A stretch of DNA of 43,935 nucleotides from Candidatus Gastranaerophilales bacterium (GTDB lineage Bacteria; Cyanobacteriota; Vampirovibrionia; Gastranaerophilales; Gastranaerophilaceae), in NCBI GenBank assembly GCA_947589425.1, contig CANQAV010000015.1, forward strand, positions 1-43,935, read 5' to 3'. A model generated the notes under the pieces. The model worked only from the letters and a program-made list of their open reading frames with translations, did not search any database and was not told where the DNA came from. Made by a program: the position numbers and the translations under genes. Shown one piece after another: positions 33,683 to 41,449 of this stretch. Each line of letters begins with the position of its first letter. The first letter of the stretch is position 1.

Positions 33683-34492
33683 ATGGCAGGTTCTGTTATT
33701 GTTATTACATCTGGAAAAGGCGGGGTCGGAAAGACCACGACATCTGCAAATATTGGTACAGCCTTGGCCCTTATGGGTAAAAAAGTTGCCATGATTGATA
33801 CCGATATAGGTTTAAGAAATCTGGACTTATTGTTAGGGCTTGAAAACAGAATTGTATACACTATTGTTGACGTTGTTGAAAATCGCTGCAAATTAAAGCA
33901 GGCTCTTGTAAAAGACAAAAAAAATCCTAACCTGTGCCTTTTAGCCGCTGCTCAAACACGTGATAAATCAGCAGTTGATGCCGACCAATTAAAAGAAATA
34001 TGCGGACAACTAAAAGAAGACTTTGATTATGTCATTGTAGACTGCCCCGCAGGCATTGAACAAGGTTTTCAAAACGCAGTTGCGGGAGCAAACGAAGCAA
34101 TCGTTGTAACAACTCCCGAAATGAGCGCAATTCGTGATGCAGACAGAATTATCGGTCTTTTGGAAGCAAAAGAAGGAGTTGAAAGACACAGATTGCTTGT
34201 AAACCGTGTAAGACCAAAACTTATTAAATTAAACAATATGCTAAGCGTTGATGATGTTGTTGAAACATTGTCTTGCGAACTGATAGGGGTAATACCGGAA
34301 GATGAGCACATCACAACATCAACCAACAAAGGCGACCCTGCGGTAAATGACAACAAATCATTGGCGGGAATGGCTTATATGAATGTAGCAAAAAGAATCA
34401 CGGGCGAAGAAGTTCCGCTTTTAGATATTGATGTACCTTCCAATATATTTGAAAAAATCAAAAAATTCTTCAAGAAGAAAGAGCAGGGCTAG
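33683..34492 (+). CDS. minD: Septum-site ATPase MinD
   Basis: MinD is a membrane-cycling ATPase that recruits MinC and MinE. It has 269 residues. The deviant Walker A GKGGVGKTT is at 11-19, the signature Lys is Lys11, and switch regions contain DTDIGLRNLDLLLG and DCPAGIEQGF. The C-terminal amphipathic membrane-targeting helix IFEKIKKFFKKK is present. AAGGAGC precedes the ATG. minE follows one base after its stop. Confidence 0.97.
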   Translation: MAGSVIVITSGKGGVGKTTTSANIGTALALMGKKVAMIDTDIGLRNLDLLLGLENRIVYTIVDVVENRCKLKQALVKDKKNPNLCLLAAAQTRDKSAVDADQLKEICGQLKEDFDYVIVDCPAGIEQGFQNAVAGANEAIVVTTPEMSAIRDADRIIGLLEAKEGVERHRLLVNRVRPKLIKLNNMLSVDDVVETLSCELIGVIPEDEHITTSTNKGDPAVNDNKSLAGMAYMNVAKRITGEEVPLLDIDVPSNIFEKIKKFFKKKEQG

Positions 34493-34493
34493 G

Positions 34494-35060
34494 ATGAAAG
34501 ATATTTTTGCAGATTTATATGACAGAGTTTTAAGTTTTTTCACTTCGCAAACCGAACAGGAAACAAAAAGCATTGCAAAAAATCGTCTTAAAACCGTTTT
34601 AATGCAAGACAGAGTAGGTTTCTCCGAACGTGCCATGCAGATGTTAAAAGATGATATGCTGGAAAGCATTTCAAAATATCTTGAAATTGAGGTAGACTCT
34701 TTTGAATTAAGCATAACACCAAAAGAAAATGCCACTGTTTTAAATTTCAGCATCCCCGTTTTAAGAGCAAAAACCGATGAAGAAATAGACGAAGCTTTAT
34801 CTTGTCAAGAACAGGCAAAAATCGAAAAAACTCAGGAAATCGTCGGCGAATTACAGGAATTGGTCAAAGAAAAAGCTCAAGCACTTGCCGACAGAATGAG
34901 TGCAAAAGAAGAAACAGAAGAAGAATCCCGTGCAAAAGAACAAAATGAAGAAGCGGAAAACTCCCCCGAAACAGACACCGCAAAAGAGGAAGAAGCAACC
35001 GAACAAGTCGAAAAAAAATCAGATAAATTTGGTCAAAAAAGCTCACAATCAAAAAAATAA
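34494..35060 (+). CDS. minE: MinE topological specificity factor with long charged tail
   Basis: MinE stimulates MinD ATPase and drives the Min oscillation. The conserved part is residues 1-88: N-terminal amphipathic helix MKDIFADLYDRVLSFF, the anti-MinCD segment AKNRLKTVLMQDR, and the dimerisation domain ending LNFSIPVLR. A tail of about 100 residues, rich in Glu, Lys, Ala and Gln with coiled-coil character, roughly doubles the usual length. The start is the ATG at 34494, one base after minD's stop. The tail could tether other proteins or slow diffusion, but this is inference. Confidence 0.92.
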   Translation: MKDIFADLYDRVLSFFTSQTEQETKSIAKNRLKTVLMQDRVGFSERAMQMLKDDMLESISKYLEIEVDSFELSITPKENATVLNFSIPVLRAKTDEEIDEALSCQEQAKIEKTQEIVGELQELVKEKAQALADRMSAKEETEEESRAKEQNEEAENSPETDTAKEEEATEQVEKKSDKFGQKSSQSKK

Positions 35061-35139
35061 AAGCCCAATGCTTGAAATTTAAGCATGTTTTAAATATTAT
35101 TTAAATTAACTTAATAAATAACAAAAGGAGAACAACCAA

Positions 35140-35643
35140 ATGCAGGTTATATTAAAAAAAGATGTACAAAATATAGGCGAAGTAGGCGACCTTGTTAACG
35201 TTAAAGACGGTTACGCAAGAAACTACCTTCTTCCTAACTCTTTAGCTGAAATTGCAACAAAAGGCGCATTAGCTCAAAGAGAAAGAAACATTCAACGAAT
35301 TAAAGCAAAAGCCGAAAAACTTCATCAGGAAGCTTTAAGCTTAAAAGAAAAAATTGAAAAAATTGAAAAAATCAGCCTTAGCGCAAAAGCAGGCGAATCA
35401 GGAAAATTGTTCGGTACAATTACAACCAAAAAATTATCGGAAGAACTTCACAATATTGCAGGTGTTGAGATTGATAAAAAATCAATTATACTTGATAATC
35501 CGATAAATCATATCGGCAATTTTGTTATGACAATTAAATTATCTTCTAAAGTTAAAGCTCAAATCAACGTTGAAGTAACGGCTTCCGAAACAATTAAAGA
35601 AGTTTTTGAAGAAGAAGTTAAAGAAGAACAAGAAGAAGCATAG
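35140..35643 (+). CDS. rplI: Ribosomal protein L9
   Basis: L9 binds 23S rRNA and limits frameshifting. The 167-residue protein has the N-domain signature VILKKDVQNIGEVGDLVNVKDGYARNYLLP, then the long connecting helix (about 45-75), then the C-domain with GKLFGTITTKKLSEEL. The tail EEEVKEEQEEA is acidic. AAGGAG precedes the ATG. A strong terminator lies downstream. Confidence 0.97.
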   Translation: MQVILKKDVQNIGEVGDLVNVKDGYARNYLLPNSLAEIATKGALAQRERNIQRIKAKAEKLHQEALSLKEKIEKIEKISLSAKAGESGKLFGTITTKKLSEELHNIAGVEIDKKSIILDNPINHIGNFVMTIKLSSKVKAQINVEVTASETIKEVFEEEVKEEQEEA

Positions 35644-35661
35644 GCTTTATAAAACAATTTT

Positions 35662-35697
35662 AAAAAGAGCTTATTAACCGATAAGCTCTTTTTATAT
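35662..35697 (+). terminator. Rho-independent terminator after rplI
   Basis: A perfect 13-bp stem AAAAAGAGCTTAT/ATAAGCTCTTTTT (35662-35674 and 35681-35693), loop TAACCG, T-tract. Confidence 0.95.
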
Positions 35698-35699
35698 GC

Positions 35700-35728
35700 T
35701 TGTGAGCTAAAAAAGTTTATATTATAAT
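35700..35728 (+). promoter_or_regulatory. Promoter placing der transcription at its start codon
   Basis: TTGTGA (35700-35705), 17 nt, TATAAT (35723-35728). The ATG of der is 7 nt downstream, and no ribosome site is present, so der is probably leaderless. Confidence 0.7.
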
Positions 35729-35734
35729 TTCCCT

Positions 35735-37054
35735 ATGAAAGAAAAAATTATAGCTGTTGTAGGTCGTCCGAATGTCGGAAAATCAACCCTTGTAAACAGA
35801 ATAGCAGGCAAAAGACTCTCTATTGTTGATGATAAACCAAATATCACAAGGGACAGGATTTATATTGAAGCAAGCTGGCAGGATAAAAATTTTATCCTGA
35901 TTGATACCGGCGGAATTGTTGAAGGCAACGACGATGAATTTTATCAAAATATCAATTCACAAGTTGATATTGCGCTTGAAGAAGCGGATTTAATTCTTTT
36001 CACGGTTGATGCCAAAACAGGTTTAAACCCTTATGATTACGACATTGCAAACAAATTAAGACAGACAAAAAAACCCGTTATTCTTGTTGTAAACAAGGTT
36101 GATTCAAAAGCTCAGGAAGATTTAAAATATGAATTTTGCGCATTGGGATTTGATAATATGCAAACTCTTTCCGCTCTCCATGGCGATTTAGGAGTGGGCG
36201 ATTTGCTTGATATAATAACAGAAGATATACCCCCCCAAACAAAAGAAGATAATGAAGAAAACGACGAGATAAAAATTGCCATAATAGGTAAACCCAATGC
36301 CGGAAAAAGCTCTCTTTTAAATAATCTTTTAAAAAAACAAAGAGCAATTGTAAGCGATGTTTCAGGTACAACCAGAGATATAATAGATGAACAGATAATA
36401 TTTAAAGATAAAACCTTCAGACTGATTGACACCGCAGGCATAAGAAAAAAATCAAAAGTTGATTGGGGCGTTGAAATGTTTGCCGTAGACAGAGCAATTA
36501 AAGCAATTAAAGAATGCGACGTTGCGCTTTTAATGATAGACAGCACCGAAGGTCTATCCGAACAAGATAAAAAAATTGCTTCAATTTGTGAAAGTTCGGG
36601 ATGCGGTTTAATTTTGGCTTTTAACAAATGGGATTTAATTAAAAATGTACAAACCCACACCTATGAAGCAAAAATCGAAAAAGAAGCTCCGTTTTTAAAT
36701 TATGCAAAAAAAATATTTATCTCGGCAAAAACCGGTCAAAGACTTGAACAGATTTTTGATACCGCTCGGGAAATTCAAAACGAAAGACAAAAAAGAATTT
36801 CAACAGGGCTTTTAAACAAAGTCATATCTGAAGCATACAGCCTTAATCCGCCCTCATCAATCAAAGGAAAAATGCTCAGGATTTATTATTCAACACAGGC
36901 AAAAACAGCCCCGCCGACATTTGTTATTTTTGTGAATAATAAAGACCTTATTCAAGACCACTATAAAAGATATTTAAGCAAAAAATTGAGGGAAAATTTC
37001 GGCTTTTTCGGCACCCCGATAGTTGTTTCATACAGACAAAAAGGAGAAAAATAA
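35735..37054 (+). CDS. der: Ribosome-assembly GTPase Der (EngA)
   Basis: Der is a double-GTPase needed for 50S assembly. It has 439 residues. GTPase 1 has GRPNVGKSTL, DTGGIV and NKVD. GTPase 2 has GKPNAGKSSL near 190, DTAGIRKKSK and NKWD. The KH-like C-terminal domain follows. The ATG is preceded by ATTTCCCT with no ribosome site (see the promoter entry). plsY overlaps its stop by one base (TAATG) and is preceded by AAAGGAG inside der, so the two form an operon. Confidence 0.97.
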   Translation: MKEKIIAVVGRPNVGKSTLVNRIAGKRLSIVDDKPNITRDRIYIEASWQDKNFILIDTGGIVEGNDDEFYQNINSQVDIALEEADLILFTVDAKTGLNPYDYDIANKLRQTKKPVILVVNKVDSKAQEDLKYEFCALGFDNMQTLSALHGDLGVGDLLDIITEDIPPQTKEDNEENDEIKIAIIGKPNAGKSSLLNNLLKKQRAIVSDVSGTTRDIIDEQIIFKDKTFRLIDTAGIRKKSKVDWGVEMFAVDRAIKAIKECDVALLMIDSTEGLSEQDKKIASICESSGCGLILAFNKWDLIKNVQTHTYEAKIEKEAPFLNYAKKIFISAKTGQRLEQIFDTAREIQNERQKRISTGLLNKVISEAYSLNPPSSIKGKMLRIYYSTQAKTAPPTFVIFVNNKDLIQDHYKRYLSKKLRENFGFFGTPIVVSYRQKGEK

Positions 37055-37668
37055 TGGCTTTTGCTCTTATAATAACAGGATTTACGGTTGTTTTACTGTC
37101 ATATTTAACAGGCTCAATCCCGACAGGCTATATAATTGTAAAAGCAAAAACGGGACAAGATATTAGAAACATAGGCTCAGGCTCAACAGGCGCCACAAAC
37201 GTTAAAAGAGTATTGGGGAAAAAATGGTTTTTTATTGTTATGCTGCTTGATGCCCTAAAAGGGGCGCTGCCCGTAGTTTTAGCAAAGCTTTTTATACCGG
37301 CTCAATATAATATATGGGGAATTTTTCCCGTTATTGCTTCAATTTTTGTCATAATAGGACATTCAAAACCGATATTTTTACAGTTTAAAGGCGGAAAATC
37401 CGTTGCCTCGGGTGTCGGCACAATCCTTGCACTCAATATTTATGCGGGTTTATTAATTGCTCTTATCTGGGGAATTATAACTTATATTTCAAAATATGTA
37501 TCTTTAGGCTCAATTACAGCCCTTATCCTCTCACCCTTTTTAATGTATCTTTTGGGTAATCCGCCCGCATATATAGTTTATTGCGCACTTGCCGCAATTT
37601 ATATTGTTTATCTTCACAGAGAAAATATCAAAAGGCTTATAAAAGGTGAAGAAAATAAAGTGAGATAA
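37054..37668 (+). CDS. plsY: Acyl-phosphate:glycerol-3-phosphate acyltransferase
   Basis: PlsY transfers an acyl group from acyl-phosphate to glycerol-3-phosphate, the first membrane phospholipid step. The 204-residue integral membrane protein has about five helices. The three active-site segments are GSIPTGYIIVK...GSGSTGATNVKRVLG, GHSKPIFLQFKGGKSVASGVG, and the terminal HRENIKRLIKGEE. The order der-plsY is seen elsewhere in bacteria. Confidence 0.96.
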   Translation: MAFALIITGFTVVLLSYLTGSIPTGYIIVKAKTGQDIRNIGSGSTGATNVKRVLGKKWFFIVMLLDALKGALPVVLAKLFIPAQYNIWGIFPVIASIFVIIGHSKPIFLQFKGGKSVASGVGTILALNIYAGLLIALIWGIITYISKYVSLGSITALILSPFLMYLLGNPPAYIVYCALAAIYIVYLHRENIKRLIKGEENKVR

Positions 37669-37851
37669 CAAGAGCAGCTAATTATTAATTAATAAAGCCT
37701 TTTATTGCATTACACATTTTTGTAAACTTTTGTAATATAACATTTATATTAACGTTAGAATATTCCCCGTTGTGGAACTAAGAAATTAGATTAAGCGAAA
37801 GTTATATTCTAAAATCTGCAAAGTAATTTAAAAAAGCAAAGGGGTACAAAA
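37669..37851 (+). promoter_or_regulatory. 183-nt gap with promoter-like words and paired leader words
   Basis: Contains TTGTAA-type hexamers near 37720-37735, TAGAAT at 37756-37761, and a 9-bp inverted word pair TTAGAATAT (37755-37763) and ATATTCTAA (37804-37812). The region upstream of the ribosome site could form a leader structure; otherwise I see nothing in it. Confidence 0.3.
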
Positions 37852-39117
37852 ATGGGATTATCAGCAAGTCAAGGCAGGATGCTATTATTGACCGCCAGAA
37901 AGAGTGATTTGGAATTTAGAGCACAACAAATCTCTCAAAAAAGGCTGGTTTTATCACAACAGCTTGAAGAAATAAGCAATGAATACGAAGAAGCTACTTC
38001 AAACCGTCAGATGAAGATTTCTCTTTATTTACAAGGAGCAACTGATGCAACAGGTAAAGACCTTTTGACAACAACGTCAAACTTAACCTATGCAACTCTT
38101 GTAAGCGGCACTTTATCCTCTATAGCGCCTGCAAAAAGCGGTATAAGAGCGTATGAAAGAACCGAAAACCAAGACTATGCAAGTAACGCTGCATACAGAT
38201 TAACTGATTCTAACGGCTATATTGTTGTATCTGATATTGCCGAAATTCCTTACGAAGGAGTAGAGTATAGAAAGGCAAGTGCAACAAAGAACAAAGAAAC
38301 AGGTTTTTATGAAACAGGTACCAAAGAATTGGACGGCAGCTGGAGAGAAGGCACAAAAAAGAATTTTGTCGATATAAGCGACAGTGAATATAAAAACAGT
38401 GCCCTTAAAGATATCTTGGAATCCGATGAATACCAAGATTTATTATACAGCGGCTACGGTGATTCTGCAGAATTTTTATATGACGGACAATACAGAGATT
38501 CATATACGCAAGTTGTAAAAATCCTCGGCAGATATTTTGATTTAACAGACGGCACTGAAATCGTTGATGATGATGCTGATGAAATTTTCAGCCCTAAAAA
38601 TGATGAAACCGTATCTTTTGTAGATAATAAATCCGATATACCTCAAGTTAAAAGAGCATATTCAACAGGCAAAGGTAATTATATAACAGAAAAAGGAAAC
38701 GGTGTATATGAACTATACTCTCCTACCAATTCATTATTGGGAAAATATGTTGTTGATAACGGCTTAAAAGGAACTTCTACTTTAACGGATGAGCCAAACT
38801 ATCTTCAAGACTGCTTAAGAAACGGCAAATATCTTCTTCAAAAAGCAACGATTAACAATGCCGATAACGAAGTAAGCTGGAGATCGCTATCATGGGATGC
38901 CGCAACAAACATAATGGATTCATATTTTATGGAAGATGATGATAAAGCAAAAGCAAAATATGACAGACTTCAAACACAAGTACAAAATTTAGATAAAAAA
39001 TTAGAACTTGAACTGGATAACATCGAAACTCAAAGAACTGCGGTTTCAAAAGAACAAGAATCCGTTGAAAAAGTTATCGATGACAACATTGAAGGTTCAT
39101 TTAACACATTTGCATAA
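37852..39117 (+). CDS. Large unknown protein with helical ends around a beta-rich centre
   Basis: This 421-residue protein is not recognised. Residues 1-65 (MGLSASQGRMLLLTARKSDL...) and about 365-421 (QTQVQNLDKKLELELDNIE...) are predicted helical coiled-coil. The middle is rich in Thr, Ser, Tyr, Gly and Asp, suggesting a beta-structured variable domain. The layout resembles axial filament, needle or hook-associated proteins, where terminal helices pack together and the centre is exposed, but homology is not shown. There is no signal peptide. A 183-nt gap precedes it, with AAAGGGG before the ATG, and a terminator follows. Confidence 0.75.
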   Translation: MGLSASQGRMLLLTARKSDLEFRAQQISQKRLVLSQQLEEISNEYEEATSNRQMKISLYLQGATDATGKDLLTTTSNLTYATLVSGTLSSIAPAKSGIRAYERTENQDYASNAAYRLTDSNGYIVVSDIAEIPYEGVEYRKASATKNKETGFYETGTKELDGSWREGTKKNFVDISDSEYKNSALKDILESDEYQDLLYSGYGDSAEFLYDGQYRDSYTQVVKILGRYFDLTDGTEIVDDDADEIFSPKNDETVSFVDNKSDIPQVKRAYSTGKGNYITEKGNGVYELYSPTNSLLGKYVVDNGLKGTSTLTDEPNYLQDCLRNGKYLLQKATINNADNEVSWRSLSWDAATNIMDSYFMEDDDKAKAKYDRLQTQVQNLDKKLELELDNIETQRTAVSKEQESVEKVIDDNIEGSFNTFA

Positions 39118-39152
39118 TCTACAAACCCACATTCCGCTTAATTAAATTACTT

Positions 39153-39184
39153 ATTAATGCGAGTTTATAACTCGCATTTTTTTT
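39153..39184. terminator. Rho-independent terminator, shared with the convergent kinase gene
   Basis: A perfect 10-bp stem AATGCGAGTT/AACTCGCATT (39156-39165 and 39169-39178), loop TAT, then eight T. The stop of the minus-strand kinase gene starts within the T-run. Confidence 0.95.
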
Positions 39185-39932
39185 ATTCAGCGGGTATACA
39201 GAAACCAAACATGTTTATATCGTGTGAAAAGCTGTTAACACTCATATTCCCGTGATGAGCGTGAATTATTTCTTTTGATAAATATAGGCTTAGACCTACT
39301 CCCGCTTTACTGAAATATGATGTGCGGGTTTTATTTTTTTCAAATAATTCGTTTATAATGTCTATAGGAATTTTAGGGGAAGGTATTTTTAATTCAAAAA
39401 TTAAATTTTTCTTATTTTCTTTTGCAAATAAACTTATTACCGAATTTCTGAAAGCATAGTTTAAAAAAACGGAAAGCATTGAAGATGCTACTTTTTTCAT
39501 AAGAATTTTATCCGCTTTAACTATGATTTGTTCGTCGCAGTCAAGTTTAATATTGAGATTGTAATACTTAAACAATATTTGAATATCACCAAGACAAGAA
39601 TTAATTAATTCGATAAAATCAAATTTTTCGTAATGGAGTTTTAAGCGCTCGTAATTAAGCCTTTCAACAGCATCAAATATTCCGATTAAATCATTCATAT
39701 ATTTGCAGGAGTTTAGGGTTAACTCAATCAAATCAACTTCATCCGAAGACAATCTTTCTTTTGCGCCTGGCAAAAACAGCTCCAGCGCTTTAATTTGAGC
39801 AACAACAGGAGTTTTTAAATCATGAAGAATTTTTTCTATAAATTCATCTTTTTTTAATTCTTGTTTCATACGATTTGCAGTTTTGATACCCAATATCAAT
39901 CCTACAACAAAAATATAAAAAATAAAATACAA
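39183..39932 (-). CDS. Small degenerate sensor histidine kinase
   Basis: A single N-terminal hydrophobic helix (about 1-18, from a TTG start; a Met at about 22 is an alternative) leads into a HisKA helix with His37 in ILHDLKTP, as in active kinases. The HATPase part keeps an N-box-like FLNYAFRN and the G2 box GVGLSLYLSKEI. But the G1 box (DxGxG) is missing: the equivalent segment reads IPSPKIPIDI, so the Asp that contacts adenine is lost. At 249 residues it has no sensor domain. No response regulator is adjacent. It may be a phosphatase or docking partner rather than a kinase. Confidence 0.7.
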   Translation of the reverse strand: MYFIFYIFVVGLILGIKTANRMKQELKKDEFIEKILHDLKTPVVAQIKALELFLPGAKERLSSDEVDLIELTLNSCKYMNDLIGIFDAVERLNYERLKLHYEKFDFIELINSCLGDIQILFKYYNLNIKLDCDEQIIVKADKILMKKVASSMLSVFLNYAFRNSVISLFAKENKKNLIFELKIPSPKIPIDIINELFEKNKTRTSYFSKAGVGLSLYLSKEIIHAHHGNMSVNSFSHDINMFGFCIPAE

Positions 39933-40111
39933 TTTACATATTTTATATAAATTATAATTATATGTTTTGTTTATTCCACACGATTAAATTTTTAATCTCA
40001 AACTAAAGTATAAAATTAATTAACTTATGTATAAAAATATTAAAAATTTACTACAGTTTTATAAATTTATGCCGATATGTTATTATATATGTGGCACAGG
40101 ATTTGGTATTT

Positions 40112-41401
40112 ATGGGTAAAACAAACAAAAACAGCTCAAATAAAGATTCTTCGGTATATACAAGAAATATAAATCTGCTTGAAGATGACCCTTTGGAAGA
40201 AATTTTCGCATTGAATATGGGGGATTTTTTCGCAGAACATTTAATTACCCCCGAATTTGCACAAAAAATATCCAAAAAGGCTCATGAAAAAGATAAAAAA
40301 GAAAGCCTTAAAGCACAATTAAAAGAGCTTATTTCAATATATTCAATTGATAATACTCTTAGTTTATTGGGTTTTGAGAATAATGAAGATTTTGTAATTT
40401 ATAATTCAATTGCAAAAACAATAAAATTGATGCTAAATCTTGTGGAATGCAACATATTTTTAGCAAAAAAGCACTCTCCTCTGCGCCATGCCGGCTCGTC
40501 GGAAGAAAATTTATCTCAAGGCGAAATTGCGCCCTATATTAAAGAGGTCATGGAAAAAGAAACGGAAACAGTACTTGAAAAAGACGAAATGCAGTTTTCT
40601 CTTTTTCCTATGAAAAACAATTTTGAATGCATAGGGGTAATTGAAGTAATAAGAAAAATTGAACGTCCGCTTGAATTTGAATATGCCGACTTAATTTCAC
40701 ACATGGCAGGACTTTTTGTTACATCATTGGGGCTTCAAAAATTAATTGATGAAGTTTCAAGACTTATTTCGCAAGAAAATGTTGCACTGTTGGAACTTCA
40801 AAATTTAAGAGCACAATTAACCGCAATCATAGGAGATTTAGGCGACCAGCAGCAATCTTTTGTTGAAAAACTTGCATACGCAGCTGACCTCAAGGGTCAA
40901 TATAAACGCTCACACTCAAACGAATGTGCTCAATTATCCCGTGAAATATGCAACCGTATGGGTTTAAACGAAAAAACAACGGATTTAATATATTACGCAG
41001 GACTTTTACAAAATATAGGTAAAATCACTCTCAGCGAAGAAATCTTCACCAAAAAAGAAAAACTGACAAAAGAAGAATGGGACGAATTGAAAAATTCGCC
41101 CAATGCCGGAGTTGATTTGCTTATGAATATTAATTTCATGTCTGAAGTTGTGCCATATATCAACTATCAGCAGGAAAGATACAACGGAAAAGGTTATCCG
41201 GAAGGCTTAAGCGGAAATTCAATTCCTCTGGGTTCAAGAATAATTGCTCTTGCGGGCGCATATTGCGCTCTCACGCAAGACAGAGCCCACAGAAAGGCTT
41301 TGAGCAGCAAAGAAGCTCTTGAAATTTTGAAAAAAGAAGCGGGAACTAAATGGGACCCTAAAATTGTTGATGTTCTTGTTGAAATTAAAAAAGAGAGTTA
41401 A
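40112..41401 (+). CDS. GAF-HD-GYP protein with lost metal ligands
   Basis: HD-GYP proteins hydrolyse cyclic di-GMP. This 429-residue protein has a GAF-like region (about 60-225), a coiled-coil linker and an HD-GYP domain (about 265-429). The fold markers are kept, including GLSGNSIPLGSRIIALAGAY and GKGYP (359-363). But HD is Gln300-Asn301 (GLLQNIGKI), the HP of HPxxG is Ser329-Pro330, HHE is Gln353-Gln354-Glu355, and the AD near residue 378 is Ala-Gly. It should not bind the two metals. The start is the ATG at 40112; a GTG at 40091 is possible. Confidence 0.82.
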   Translation: MGKTNKNSSNKDSSVYTRNINLLEDDPLEEIFALNMGDFFAEHLITPEFAQKISKKAHEKDKKESLKAQLKELISIYSIDNTLSLLGFENNEDFVIYNSIAKTIKLMLNLVECNIFLAKKHSPLRHAGSSEENLSQGEIAPYIKEVMEKETETVLEKDEMQFSLFPMKNNFECIGVIEVIRKIERPLEFEYADLISHMAGLFVTSLGLQKLIDEVSRLISQENVALLELQNLRAQLTAIIGDLGDQQQSFVEKLAYAADLKGQYKRSHSNECAQLSREICNRMGLNEKTTDLIYYAGLLQNIGKITLSEEIFTKKEKLTKEEWDELKNSPNAGVDLLMNINFMSEVVPYINYQQERYNGKGYPEGLSGNSIPLGSRIIALAGAYCALTQDRAHRKALSSKEALEILKKEAGTKWDPKIVDVLVEIKKES

Positions 41402-41418
41402 AAATATATTTTTATGTT

Positions 41419-41449
41419 AAAATCCTGATATCAAAAGTCGGGATTTTTT
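41419..41449 (+). terminator. Hairpin and T-run directly before the ATP-grasp start
   Basis: AAATCCTGA pairs with TCGGGATTT (one mismatch) around a TATCAAAAG loop, followed by TTTTTT and then the ATG at 41450. It reads as a terminator of the HD-GYP gene, yet it leaves no room for a normal promoter and ribosome site for the next gene. Confidence 0.6.

Noticed and set aside
34428-34493. Earlier ATG as the start of minE
   Set aside because: It overlaps minD by 65 nt in another frame; the MinE amphipathic helix begins at the ATG at 34494.
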